This document shows positions 1 through 8,051 of a DNA stretch of 52,196 nucleotides, one piece after another. The translations under genes and the position numbers were made by a program. The notes below the pieces were generated by a model. That model searched no databases and had not been told where the DNA came from. It saw nothing but the letters and a program-made list of their open reading frames with translations. Location: positions 1-52,196 of the forward strand of contig JALNXG010000022.1 of assembly GCA_023230485.1 (NCBI GenBank). The letters run 5' to 3'. The stretch comes from Melioribacteraceae bacterium (lineage in GTDB: Bacteria; Bacteroidota; Ignavibacteria; Ignavibacteriales; Melioribacteraceae). Position 1 is the first letter of the stretch; every line of letters begins with the position of its first letter.

Positions 1-174
1 CAAGCCAATTACGAATGAGGCATTGACATCAGCATCTTCAACGTGTCCACATGAACACTTAAACGATTTGCCTTTACGTTCACCAAGAAGTCCACATTTT
101 GAGCATTGCTGACTTGTATATTGCGGATCAATCTTGACAACTGGTATTCCAAGCAGCTTAGCCTTATAGTAAAC
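1..174 (-). pseudogene. tnpB: TnpB (IS200/IS605-IS1341) C-terminal fragment, runs off the window
   Basis: Reading leftwards gives KLLGIPVVKIDPQYTSQQCS followed by KCG, then CSCGH and DADVNAS. This is the zinc ribbon (CSKC...CSC) and the last RuvC acidic motif (D in DADVNAS) of TnpB/OrfB, the RNA-guided nuclease of IS200/IS605 elements. The frame is closed by a TAA at 175-177 just before homology begins, so the 5' part of the gene is missing. The 3' end lies outside the window. Most likely an IS remnant, not an active gene. Confidence 0.85.
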
Positions 175-217
175 TTATTTAAACTTAAGTTTACTTTTTG
201 TTGTTAAAGTAAACTTA
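168..217. repeat. AGTAAACTTA repeats, two direct and one inverted
   Basis: AGTAAACTTA occurs at 168-177 and 208-217, and its exact reverse complement at 186-195. The first copy begins exactly where the TnpB homology stops. It could be an IS or recombination junction, or a regulator site. The rest of 218-410 contains a further inverted repeat (TTATTATC at 278-285 with GATAATAA at 291-298) and no convincing gene. Confidence 0.6.
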
Positions 218-410
218 TCACTTCTTTTAATATCTGACTAAAAAAAATGACTCTCATAAATTAACCAGAATTAATTTTTATTATCAAAGTGATAATAAAG
301 TATTTATAAAAAATAATACCTTTATAATTGACCTAGATTCGCTATGGTTAATATTACTAACTTATTAATTATTATTGTTTATTTTGACTAATTTTAACCA
401 TATTTAAAAG

Positions 411-460
411 ATAAGTCTCATTGTTGACTTTGATATAAGCAATTTGTTATTTTTTAAAAT
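411..460 (+). promoter_or_regulatory. Promoter of the AAGTCTC family, copy 1
   Basis: A block TAAGTCTCATTGTTGACT carries a -35-like TTGACT at 424-429 and, 17-18 bp later, TTATTT/TATTTT at 447-453. About 50 bp is repeated exactly at 2136-2187. The predicted transcription start falls at or next to the ATG at 461, and no Shine-Dalgarno is present, so the first mRNA may be leaderless. Confidence 0.65.
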
Positions 461-1165
461 ATGAATATACCATATTCCTTTTTAGGTTTTGCTTTAGATT
501 TACTGGTAAAGCATGTAAAAGATAAACAACCTAATAATGATAGTCAAATTATGACTGGATTATTTAATGATCATGCCAGCCATCCAGAAGATTTATTAAA
601 AGATTTAGAATTAAAAATAAATAAAATAGAACCAAAACCTCAAATTATTCCCGTAGAGACCATAAGAGATAGAGCTAAATATATATGTGAAATGATATTA
701 AAATATGGGAATAATATATATATAAGAGAAGCTGCAACAAAGATATTAACTCAAAGATGTGGGAAAGAGTTCTGTACTACTGAAAAAGCATGGATTCTTG
801 AAATTATAACAATATTTAATTATGTTAGAAAAAATGTAAGATATACCAGAGATTTATCAAGACGTGATTCTTATTTTAGCCCTGCACGAGTACTATTACA
901 ATATAAAGCTGGTGATTGTGATGATTATACAATGCTGCTTGGTGCTTTATTGTACTCTATAGGATATGATAATCAGGTCGTTAGAATCGTTCAAACTGGT
1001 AATAATACTAATTATAATCATGTTTATTTACTTGTAGAAGTCCCACCTGGTTCAAATAAATGGATGTCTCTTGATGGTAGCCAGAATAAACCTGCTGGAT
1101 GGGAGGTTCCTGAATCAATGGTTGTAAAAAGTAAAGATTATTACATATCGGATTTTGAGAGGTAA
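461..1165 (+). CDS. Transglutaminase-like cysteine peptidase-fold protein
   Basis: The protein has 234 residues. The segment around 149-210 shows the transglutaminase-like catalytic order: Cys153 in KAGDCDDYT, His187 in NHVYL and Asp205 in SLDGS. Such domains in phage and bacterial proteins act as peptidases or crosslinking enzymes; the substrate here is unknown. A virion maturation or wall-processing role is possible because it opens the virion-like operon. Residues 30-36 carry the IMTGLFN version of the LTGFF motif shared by other proteins of this element. It has no Shine-Dalgarno and starts at the predicted transcription start of the 411-460 promoter. Alternative: a non-enzymatic structural protein on the same fold. 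Confidence 0.75.
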   Translation: MNIPYSFLGFALDLLVKHVKDKQPNNDSQIMTGLFNDHASHPEDLLKDLELKINKIEPKPQIIPVETIRDRAKYICEMILKYGNNIYIREAATKILTQRCGKEFCTTEKAWILEIITIFNYVRKNVRYTRDLSRRDSYFSPARVLLQYKAGDCDDYTMLLGALLYSIGYDNQVVRIVQTGNNTNYNHVYLLVEVPPGSNKWMSLDGSQNKPAGWEVPESMVVKSKDYYISDFER

Positions 1166-1169
1166 AAAG

Positions 1170-1508
1170 ATGAACAAGAAGAACAAATATAGTGTGGCGA
1201 ATATTAAGAAAATATCAGGTTATACTATTACAACAATCGAAAGAGCATATAAGTTCGCTTTAGCCCACGATAAAAGTCAAGGATATATAAAAAATGGCGA
1301 AAATATAAATTTTGGTGATAGAAGAAGTAAGTATTGGAGAGAATTTGTTGATATTGTTATTGAAGATCCAAATATTATTGAATGGTTTGCAACTGGTATT
1401 GTTAAAGAATATGATAGAAATGTTATAAAAATCCCACATAAATCTAGCAAAACAAGAAAAAAAGTTAAACGACAATTACTAACAGGTTTTTTTGATGACA
1501 GATATTAA
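1170..1508 (+). CDS. Small basic protein ending in the LTGFF motif
   Basis: I chose ATG 1170 because GAGAGG at 1157-1162 sits seven bases upstream; the frame also opens earlier, at 1155. The 112-residue product is lysine-rich and has no membrane segment. Its last residues are LLTGFFDDRY, one of the clearest copies of the shared motif. I do not recognise a family. It overlaps the next gene by 14 bp, so the two are probably translated together. Confidence 0.75.
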   Translation: MNKKNKYSVANIKKISGYTITTIERAYKFALAHDKSQGYIKNGENINFGDRRSKYWREFVDIVIEDPNIIEWFATGIVKEYDRNVIKIPHKSSKTRKKVKRQLLTGFFDDRY

Positions 1509-1878
1509 TCAACAATTAGCTCAATCTTTGGTGCCTGTTATAACGCAGGTTACCAGGAATTATAATACTCAATTATATAATCTTGGCAAGGATGGAATAC
1601 AAACAATAGTTAGATATTCTGTTGATCAACTTCCAGTACCTCTAAATAATTATTTAAAAAATTATCTCGATGTTAAATCAGTATCTGGAGATTCAGGAAG
1701 TGAAATACCCTCCTGGATTGGTGATGTTATAGAACCAATATATAGCCCTGTCGTAGAAGGCGGGCAAGAAGAAATCACAAGAATTATGAATAAAGTTAAT
1801 CCATTTATTTATACTGCTTTATTTCTAATACTTGGTGGCGCTTTTATTGGTGGTTACCTGGTTGGCAGAAAAAAATAA
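1495..1878 (+). CDS. Tail-anchored membrane protein
   Basis: About 127 residues. The N-terminal two thirds are soluble (NQQLAQSLVPVITQ...), then a single hydrophobic segment (ALFLILGGAFIGGYLVG) is followed by RKK at the very C-terminus. This is one of at least eight products in the element built as a cytosolic or lumenal domain plus C-terminal anchor and basic tail. That is a pattern expected for proteins of a virion membrane. ATG 1495 overlaps the end of the upstream gene. Confidence 0.75.
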   Translation: MTDINQQLAQSLVPVITQVTRNYNTQLYNLGKDGIQTIVRYSVDQLPVPLNNYLKNYLDVKSVSGDSGSEIPSWIGDVIEPIYSPVVEGGQEEITRIMNKVNPFIYTALFLILGGAFIGGYLVGRKK

Positions 1879-1880
1879 TC

Positions 1881-2135
1881 ATGAAAAAATATTGCAGAAT
1901 TAGACATAAAGATCCTGGTTATTTTGATAGGAAATCTTTAAGAACTAAAGAAATAAAAAAAGGTCATAAAATAATTATCGGTTGTAAAAAAGGATATTTT
2001 AAAAAAGGTAAATGCTTAATTGGTACTGAATTACAAGCGGAATTAAAACCTTTATCAGCGTGTCCAAGAGGTAAAAATGATTTAAAATCCAAAGATTATA
2101 GACCAATGCTGACTGGTTTTTTTGAAAGCAAATAA
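1881..2135 (+). CDS. Small basic protein ending in the LTGFF motif
   Basis: The 84-residue, lysine-rich product has Cys residues in RIRHKDPGYF...IIGCKKGYFKKGKCL and ends RPMLTGFFESK. No known domain was recognised. It starts in a TAATCATG junction with no evident Shine-Dalgarno, which suggests translation coupled to the preceding gene. Confidence 0.7.
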   Translation: MKKYCRIRHKDPGYFDRKSLRTKEIKKGHKIIIGCKKGYFKKGKCLIGTELQAELKPLSACPRGKNDLKSKDYRPMLTGFFESK

Positions 2136-2188
2136 AGATAAGTCTCATTGTTGACTTTGATATAAGCAATTTGTTATTTTTTAAAATA
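2136..2188 (+). promoter_or_regulatory. Promoter of the AAGTCTC family, copy 2
   Basis: This is an exact duplicate of the sequence ending at the first ATG (411-463): TAAGTCTCATTGTTGACT followed by an AT-rich -10 region. The duplicated ATG at 2188 now opens only a three-codon frame (Met-Lys-Leu-stop). The real downstream gene has its own AAAAGGAG ribosome site. Confidence 0.7.
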
Positions 2189-2214
2189 TGAAACTTTAAA
2201 AAAGGAGAAAACCA

Positions 2215-2646
2215 ATGGTTAAAAGAAGAAGAACAAGAAAATCAACCAAACCTAAACATAAAAGAGTTTTGGAAGGTATGTTTTCAAATATCGAAGATGC
2301 GGCTGAAAAGGCCGGAGTAAGTCTTGCTGGTAGTCATTCTATTTGTGTTAAAGACAGTAATGGTAAAAAACATTGTGCCACAAGACAATACAAGTCTTTA
2401 AAACATAAGGGCAAAAAAATTATAAGAGAAGGTAAAAGAGGAACCACAGAATATTATGAGCCACCAAAGAGACATCCGAAATTTAAGGCATCTACTTCTG
2501 CTAAAGCTGTAAAAAGAGTAATGGATATAAAGAAAATTTTTAGTAAAACAGTTAAAAGCTGTAAAGATGGTGGTAGCAATAGAGGAGATAATGAAACTTA
2601 TTTAAATTGCATGAAAAGAGAATTGAAAAAAGCTCATGGTAAATAA
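2215..2646 (+). CDS. Very basic protein with N-terminal LTGFF-type motif
   Basis: The 143-residue product begins VKRRRTRKSTKPKHKR and then VLEGMFSN, a variant of the shared motif. It is strongly cationic throughout and contains several Cys. That would suit binding to DNA or an acidic partner in a particle, but this is inference. The start is supported by AAAAGGAG at 2199-2206. No family recognised. Confidence 0.75.
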   Translation: MVKRRRTRKSTKPKHKRVLEGMFSNIEDAAEKAGVSLAGSHSICVKDSNGKKHCATRQYKSLKHKGKKIIREGKRGTTEYYEPPKRHPKFKASTSAKAVKRVMDIKKIFSKTVKSCKDGGSNRGDNETYLNCMKRELKKAHGK

Positions 2647-2648
2647 AC

Positions 2649-3434
2649 ATGCATACTCGAATAGTCACAAAAGTTAAGTCAGCAGTAAATAAAGCAGGTA
2701 AGAAAATATGTGTACCAGCTCAATATATTAGTATTGATCAAGCGGAGTCGCTTGGAGTTGACTTATCTAAAATAAAACCATTTACACAATTATGTAAAGA
2801 AGCGGGTTTTAAAGAAATAATAGTCGGGTCAACGACTAAAGAGATAAATTTTAATGGAGGACAAAACATGCCAAAACATAGATTTCCTAAAGTTGAAAGT
2901 TTGTCAGATTTAGGTTTCATGGGACAGGTTAAGGGCTTAATTCCTACCAAACAAGAAGGCATTAATATGGCAGAAGGATTAGCAAGTATGCTGGGTGCAT
3001 TGATGGTAAGTAATTTTACTGTCAATAAAATCGAGCAAGACTGGCTTAGAATAGCACTGAAAGTATTATTGGCCGTTGGTGGTAGCAAAGCTGCAAACAG
3101 ATATGCAAATGAGCAGGTAGGTATTGGAATATTTGCAGGATTTGGAATTGATGCAGTAATGGAAATTGCAGCAAAATTCAATATCCAGTTACCTGTATCT
3201 TTTGCAGTACCAGTTGTTGCAGAAAATGCAACAACCCCAGCAGTATCAGGACTGGGTCAGTTGAAACTTAATAGACAACAGCAAATGTTATTTGGAGTAC
3301 AGGCAACAAGACCGAAAAATTTTCAGGGATTTGGAGAAATAGAAACAAGATCACCTGTAAAATTTGGTGAAGTTGTAGCAAATGAAGCACAGCCATTTAT
3401 GGGCAGTGCAGATTATCAACCTTATAGTTTTTAG
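2649..3434 (+). CDS. Glycine-rich hydrophobic protein, possible virion membrane protein
   Basis: 261 residues. The N-terminal about 73 residues are polar. The remainder contains three weakly hydrophobic Gly/Ala-rich stretches (GLASMLGALMV, ALKVLLAVGG, VGIGIFAGFGI) and a polar C-terminus. An in-frame ATG at 2868 has a perfect GGAGG ahead of it, so a 187-residue shorter form may also be made. It sits directly before the probable major capsid gene, a common place for a scaffold, matrix or membrane protein. No family recognised. Confidence 0.75.
   Translation: MHTRIVTKVKSAVNKAGKKICVPAQYISIDQAESLGVDLSKIKPFTQLCKEAGFKEIIVGSTTKEINFNGGQNMPKHRFPKVESLSDLGFMGQVKGLIPTKQEGINMAEGLASMLGALMVSNFTVNKIEQDWLRIALKVLLAVGGSKAANRYANEQVGIGIFAGFGIDAVMEIAAKFNIQLPVSFAVPVVAENATTPAVSGLGQLKLNRQQQMLFGVQATRPKNFQGFGEIETRSPVKFGEVVANEAQPFMGSADYQPYSF
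2854..2870 (+). promoter_or_regulatory. Strong internal ribosome binding site
   Basis: ATGGAGGACAAAAC immediately precedes the in-frame ATG at 2868, giving MPKHRFPKVESL. This is a better ribosome site than the one for the upstream start at 2649. It implies either a second, shorter product from the same gene or that the true main start lies here. Confidence 0.5.
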
Positions 3435-3478
3435 GGATTAAACAAAATTATTATTAAAAATAATGGAGGATTATTATT

Positions 3479-4171
3479 ATGGCAAATGAAAATCAAATAG
3501 CCTTTCAGTCAAATGCACCAAGAGGCTCAATAGTAACTATAAAAAATGTACCATATCAAATTGAAGACCTGCAAGAAGATTTTATGTATGATACTATTAT
3601 CTTCGGTTCCCGTACAGCGGATGTTCAGATCGCTCAGGGAGCAACTTTTGATTTCTTTATGAACATTTCTGGAAAGGGGAAGAATTATACCAATCTCCAG
3701 AAAGATAAATCACCTTTAGCTGGCAAAGCCTGGAAAATTTATTATGTTGGACTCATTGCAAGAGTATCAGTTGGAGAGGGTTATGCATCGGTACTTTATG
3801 CACAGAAACTTCTCGAGAACTTATATCTGGAATTAATGGTTACATCAGATACAGTCGTTCGTGGCCCCTTCTGGGAATGGGAGTCTGGACGAGGTATGTC
3901 GATGTATACTACTGATAACAATGTTGGAACAATAAGTGCTGGCGTTCCAGCTTCAAATTCAAAAAGAGCACGAATATATCCATTTGATATTGTTGAACAG
4001 GATGAATTATCTGCTCAATATACTATGCCAACAACTAATTTAGTTGATCAAAGTGGTAATGCCATTATTGATGCGACTCACCCATTGGTTATGAAAACTG
4101 GTAATGTGGTTGCTATTACTTTGGAACTTAGAGGTTTATCAACTCGAAAGGGTGTTAGATCTGGTTTATAA
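3479..4171 (+). CDS. Probable major capsid protein
   Basis: 230 residues, beta-strand-rich and without membrane segments. It has a strong GGAGG ribosome site and is followed by two tandem hairpins, as expected for an abundant structural product. The size and composition would fit a single jelly-roll capsid protein, but I cannot identify a family from sequence alone. The next two genes also encode beta-rich proteins of 178-182 residues, so two or three capsid proteins may work together. An alternative is an abundant matrix or fibre subunit. Confidence 0.6.
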   Translation: MANENQIAFQSNAPRGSIVTIKNVPYQIEDLQEDFMYDTIIFGSRTADVQIAQGATFDFFMNISGKGKNYTNLQKDKSPLAGKAWKIYYVGLIARVSVGEGYASVLYAQKLLENLYLELMVTSDTVVRGPFWEWESGRGMSMYTTDNNVGTISAGVPASNSKRARIYPFDIVEQDELSAQYTMPTTNLVDQSGNAIIDATHPLVMKTGNVVAITLELRGLSTRKGVRSGL

Positions 4172-4192
4172 TTTATGAATTATATACTTTAG

Positions 4193-4222
4193 CCAGGTAG
4201 TGGGTTAATACTTACTACCTGG
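4193..4222 (+). terminator. Hairpin after the probable capsid gene
   Basis: CCAGGTAGT (4193-4201) and ACTACCTGG (4214-4222) form a perfect 9-bp stem with a 12-base loop, followed by an AT-rich run. It may terminate transcription in part or stabilise the 3' end of the capsid message. Confidence 0.6.
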
Positions 4223-4281
4223 TTATTGTATAATAACTAAAAATTATATATTTTATATAGTTTTTAATTATTATACAATAA
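4223..4281 (+). repeat. Long imperfect inverted repeat just upstream of a ribosome site
   Basis: An 18-base arm at 4223-4240, beginning TTATTGTATAAT, pairs with 4264-4281 with one mismatch. The AT-only interior contains its own palindrome. It lies directly after the first hairpin and ends two bases before the GGAG of the next gene, so it could control translation or mRNA processing. Confidence 0.65.
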
Positions 4282-4296
4282 TTGGAGAAATTAAAT

Positions 4297-4842
4297 ATGG
4301 AAATAAAAAACATTGAAGAGTTAACTAATAATGTTCTTCTTAGTGCTCAGTTCTCTAATGATAATTATTTAAATTATCAATATATATCTATACCATTTGA
4401 AACTGTTATAACTACTGTTGCTGGTACTGCTGTTGCTGTGGACGTAAGTTTCTCAAATAATTTAAAAGATATATTATTGATTGATACCTTACGTGGGTAT
4501 GTTGTAAATTCAACAACTTTCCTTTGTAAAGCTGAAGATCCTTTATTTGTTACTCTGAAAGTAGAAATTGGTGATACCAATTTTAGAATACCTACATTTC
4601 CATCACTAACCAGTTTATGGAGAATGTATGATATAATAGGAAATCCACTATCCCAACGGGAAAAATATGATTTAAAACATCCGTGGATAGTACCTGCAGG
4701 ATCACAGGTTACAGTAACATTTACTACTGCTGGTGCTGGACTAACTGCTGGACAAAAATATTTATGTGGTATTGTTATGGCTGGTACTAAAATCGGAAAT
4801 GAATTATATGACAAATTAAGTAAAATGCCAAAGGTAGTTTAA
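4297..4842 (+). CDS. Beta-rich structural protein
   Basis: I start it at ATG 4297 because GGAG lies nine bases upstream; a TTG at 4282 is in frame but less likely. The product has 181 residues. It alternates hydrophobic strands with Gly/Thr turns (FETVITTVAGTAVAVDVSFS, VTVTFTTAGAGLTAG) and has no membrane helix. It could be a second capsid protein or penton-like subunit. Not matched to a named family. Confidence 0.7.
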   Translation: MEIKNIEELTNNVLLSAQFSNDNYLNYQYISIPFETVITTVAGTAVAVDVSFSNNLKDILLIDTLRGYVVNSTTFLCKAEDPLFVTLKVEIGDTNFRIPTFPSLTSLWRMYDIIGNPLSQREKYDLKHPWIVPAGSQVTVTFTTAGAGLTAGQKYLCGIVMAGTKIGNELYDKLSKMPKVV

Positions 4843-4851
4843 GGTTGTTTA

Positions 4852-5388
4852 ATGTATGAGAACTATCAATTATTAGAATATGAATTACTACCTACTAGTT
4901 TATATAATCTACCAATAGTTGATATTAGACGAACGGATTGGTCTATCGATACCACTACAACTTTAGATGCTGTTCTAATTAAAGCTATTGGTAAAAATGA
5001 AAATAGAATTAGATCATTGTCTTTTGATTCCTGGTATGAGAATACAACTGATCAGAGAACTACAGAACGATATTTATGTACTTTAATTCTTACTGATGAA
5101 AATCATCGAGTAGGAATTGCATTAAAGGATCAGCAAAATTGGTATACAGTTCCTAACCGTTTTATAGAATATAATGCTGGTGCAGCTTTAACATATTATC
5201 AGACAGATGCAGTTGATTTAAGAGATTTCTTAACTATTAGACTACTGACAAACCAAGCTTTATGGATACAAAGACCACAATGTAATAAACAAAACGTAAT
5301 TCAACATATTAGGGTAACTATAATCGAAAGACAGTTACCTTATATTAAAGATATTAGAAAAAGAATAGAAAAGCAGGAGTGTAAATAA
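4852..5388 (+). CDS. Beta-rich structural protein
   Basis: 178 residues, no membrane segment, with alternating strand-like segments (RYLCTLILTDENHRVGIAL, FLTIRLLTNQALWI) and a basic C-terminus. The position between a probable capsid pair and a membrane protein suggests a minor virion component. Family not recognised. Confidence 0.7.
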   Translation: MYENYQLLEYELLPTSLYNLPIVDIRRTDWSIDTTTTLDAVLIKAIGKNENRIRSLSFDSWYENTTDQRTTERYLCTLILTDENHRVGIALKDQQNWYTVPNRFIEYNAGAALTYYQTDAVDLRDFLTIRLLTNQALWIQRPQCNKQNVIQHIRVTIIERQLPYIKDIRKRIEKQECK

Positions 5389-5390
5389 TC

Positions 5391-6287
5391 ATGAAAGGTG
5401 AATTATTATTAATAGAAGGTCTTGATCTTGAAAATAATACTATGAAAATGGTATCCTGGTTTAAAAATTCTGAAAATATGGATATAGTACCAACTCCTGC
5501 ATTAGTTAATCAGTATATTAATCTTGCAATTAAGTCCGGTGACAGCTTTGAAATAACCAAAGATGATATATTACGGAATATTAAAATATATAAAACCAAA
5601 TATGTATCTCGTGAAAAAATAGTAAAGAAATATTATAAAAATAATGATAAATTTAATTATATAGCAGGTGTAATTCAAGGATCAAAAGAATTTGCAATAT
5701 TAAATTTACTAAGTCAGGCTTATAATATATATGATAGTAATTATAAATTAGCTAAAGAATTGTTCATTAACGCTCACATAGCGTCTGAGATACCACTTCC
5801 AATTAGTTTTTTAGATAATGGAATTAGCATGGAAGTAAACTTTGATTCTGAGCTACTTGGTATTAAGAAAGTAACTCAGAATTATTCAGGTCTTGGAACA
5901 ACAACAAGTGGCAGTAAAACAAGTGCATGTCAAGGTGGATCTGGCTTTGATAAAGGAACTATTCCAACAATAGCAGCGGGGGTAATGAATTTACTTGGAA
6001 CTTTAATTGGTCTTGGAAGTGAAACTGCTGGTAATATTGTCTCAAGTACTGGCGGACTGGCCTGTACTGCTACCTCTGGATATACAAATAGTTTGGGTTG
6101 TGAAAATGTTGATTGCAGTCAGTTTAATCAAGTAACAACTACTTCAGCAGAAGAGGCAGCTGATTCTTTGTTATCAACTGAAACTGAATCTGCTGAAACA
6201 TCTTCTAAATGGTATGAAAGCCCACTTGTTTGGGTTGGTGGTGGAGCATTTTTATTAATTACTATATTATTATTAACGAGGAAGTAA
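5391..6287 (+). CDS. Tail-anchored virion-type membrane protein
   Basis: 298 residues. A soluble N-terminal half is followed by a Gly-rich hydrophobic stretch near residues 190-215 (IAAGVMNLLGTLIGLG), a Ser/Thr/Glu linker with several Cys (CENVDCS), and a C-terminal anchor WVGGGAFLLITILLLTRK. It starts in a TAATCATG junction. The layout resembles internal-membrane proteins of tailless phages, but I see no sequence family. Confidence 0.7.
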   Translation: MKGELLLIEGLDLENNTMKMVSWFKNSENMDIVPTPALVNQYINLAIKSGDSFEITKDDILRNIKIYKTKYVSREKIVKKYYKNNDKFNYIAGVIQGSKEFAILNLLSQAYNIYDSNYKLAKELFINAHIASEIPLPISFLDNGISMEVNFDSELLGIKKVTQNYSGLGTTTSGSKTSACQGGSGFDKGTIPTIAAGVMNLLGTLIGLGSETAGNIVSSTGGLACTATSGYTNSLGCENVDCSQFNQVTTTSAEEAADSLLSTETESAETSSKWYESPLVWVGGGAFLLITILLLTRK

Positions 6288-6291
6288 ACAA

Positions 6292-6723
6292 ATGGCACAG
6301 CGATGTTTTTATACAACTGCTAATTTAAATTATAGATCAGAACCCTCAACATCTGCCCCTGTTTTAGGAACTTTTGATAAGGATATGATGGTATTTGTTG
6401 ATGAAAATGATGCAGAAAGTAGATCAGGTAGCGGATATACCTGGCTTGGTTTTACATATGGAAATGATAAGGTATGGGTTGCAACACAATATTTAAGAGA
6501 TTGTGATTCAATAGAAGAGCAATCTGTTCCAACAACAACAACTACTGGTGGTGGACAGGCAAGTACTGGAACTCAAATTACTCCATATAACGCTGCCGCT
6601 ATTGTTCCATCATCTAAATTGACAGAAGGGTTACAGACTTGGATGAACAAAATACCAACCTGGGCTTATGTAGCAGCTCTATTTGGGTTGGGCTTTGCAT
6701 TATATAAAATATATAAAGATTAA
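6292..6723 (+). CDS. SH3b-domain protein with C-terminal membrane anchor
   Basis: 143 residues. Residues 5-66 fit a bacterial SH3 domain: LNYRSEPSTSAPVLGTF is the classic N-terminal strand, followed by WLGFTYGNDKVWVATQYL. Such domains usually bind cell-wall peptides. A Thr/Gly linker leads to a C-terminal anchor (WAYVAALFGLGFALYKIY). A wall-binding spike or entry protein held in a virion membrane is a reasonable reading. Confidence 0.8.
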   Translation: MAQRCFYTTANLNYRSEPSTSAPVLGTFDKDMMVFVDENDAESRSGSGYTWLGFTYGNDKVWVATQYLRDCDSIEEQSVPTTTTTGGGQASTGTQITPYNAAAIVPSSKLTEGLQTWMNKIPTWAYVAALFGLGFALYKIYKD

Positions 6724-6740
6724 AATAAGGAGAAAATATT

Positions 6741-7091
6741 ATGGCACAACATACTAAAATTAAAAAGGGTACTGTTACTATTGCAAGTGGTCAGGTGGCT
6801 GGAACAGCAACAATAGATATGGAATTATCAACCGAAGATATGAGAAAAATGGAACATGATTATGCTTTAGGAGCTGGCCTCTGGTTTACAAGATTAATTC
6901 CTACTATTATTAAAACTGGATTGGCTGGTGCAAATGCTGGAGCACTTGAAAAACCAATAGTTGCTTTAACAATACCAAATATATTATTTCCTGATCATGT
7001 GCTTGTAACTTTAACAGTTTCACAAGCTGTTGGTGTAGCAAATGCAACTTATGATGTGTGGTTAGAATATCCACACTCAATTATCCGCTAA
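6741..7091 (+). CDS. Duplicated small beta-rich protein, copy A
   Basis: 116 residues with an AAGGAG ribosome site. The first 16 residues and a central block (TIDMELSTEDMRKMEHDYAL) are identical to the next gene, while the C-terminal half has diverged but keeps TYDVWL-YPHSI. No membrane segment. Probably a virion subunit; family unknown. Confidence 0.75.
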   Translation: MAQHTKIKKGTVTIASGQVAGTATIDMELSTEDMRKMEHDYALGAGLWFTRLIPTIIKTGLAGANAGALEKPIVALTIPNILFPDHVLVTLTVSQAVGVANATYDVWLEYPHSIIR

Positions 7092-7103
7092 GGAGAAAAT
7101 ATT

Positions 7104-7436
7104 ATGGCACAACATACTAAAATTAAAAAGGGTACTGTTACTATTGCAAGTACTGGAATAACTGGTCAGACAACAATAGATATGGAATTATCAACCGAAG
7201 ATATGAGAAAAATGGAACACGATTATGCTTTAGGGGCTGGTTTCTGGTGGACAAGAATTATTCCTACTATCGTTAAAACTAATGATGCTGTTCTTGGTGC
7301 AATAGAAGAACCACTGGTTGTATTATCGAATCCATCTGCTTCTTTTATTATTGTTAGGTTAAATCTTTCTACTAATCCTAATATTGATGCAACTTATGAT
7401 GTGTGGTTAAAATATCCACATTCAATAAGTAGATAG
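7104..7436 (+). CDS. Duplicated small beta-rich protein, copy B
   Basis: 110 residues, a tandem paralogue of the gene at 6741. The first 48 coding bases and the ribosome site (AAGGAGAAAATATT) are nearly identical, pointing to a recent duplication. The middle (residues 55-90) has diverged. The pair might form a hetero-oligomer or alternate on the particle surface. Confidence 0.75.
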   Translation: MAQHTKIKKGTVTIASTGITGQTTIDMELSTEDMRKMEHDYALGAGFWWTRIIPTIVKTNDAVLGAIEEPLVVLSNPSASFIIVRLNLSTNPNIDATYDVWLKYPHSISR

Positions 7437-7470
7437 TTTTTTTTAAAATATTATTTTAGGAGATATTCTA

Positions 7471-8040
7471 ATGGAAAATGAATTAGATTTAAATAAAAGT
7501 GATTTAATACAAGATGATATACAAACAACAGAAATACCAGTTGATGTTGTTGAATTAACTTCTGAAGAGCTTGAGAAAATTGCTAAAGAAAAAGAAGCAA
7601 TTAAATGTGATATGATTTCAAAGTCTATTGCTATTGAGAAGTTAAAAATAGAAATAGATAAATTTGCAGAACGGATGCCAGAGTTAAAAATCCATTTTGC
7701 AGGTGAAATTATGAAAATATCAAAAGAATTAGATGTTTTAATTTCTACAAACCAAGCTATTTATGAAGCTTGCAAAGCTGAAATTGAAGAAGCTGTTTTA
7801 AAAGTAGAACATCCAGTTACTATTCATGATATTAATGTTGCAAAATTAAAAGAAAAAGCAGAGAGAAAAGCTAAAGCTCAGGAAGAGTATGCTAAATCTT
7901 TAAGAATTATGGAAGAAAGTTATAAAAAAGCTTTAGCAACTGGAAAAATACCAAGGAATCCATCTTTAGAAAGTAAAATTAAATCCGAAACTGAAAAGTT
8001 TGAATCAAAGAAAAATAAGAAAAATAAGAAATCAAATTAA
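7471..8040 (+). CDS. Charged coiled-coil protein
   Basis: 189 residues rich in Glu and Lys, with long heptad-like helices from about residue 25 to 160 and a poly-Lys/Asn C-terminus. No catalytic motif. The position before the spike gene could indicate an assembly, stalk or chaperone role. Ribosome site AGGAG at 7457-7461. Confidence 0.7.
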   Translation: MENELDLNKSDLIQDDIQTTEIPVDVVELTSEELEKIAKEKEAIKCDMISKSIAIEKLKIEIDKFAERMPELKIHFAGEIMKISKELDVLISTNQAIYEACKAEIEEAVLKVEHPVTIHDINVAKLKEKAERKAKAQEEYAKSLRIMEESYKKALATGKIPRNPSLESKIKSETEKFESKKNKKNKKSN

Positions 8041-8051
8041 GAGGGATTAAA

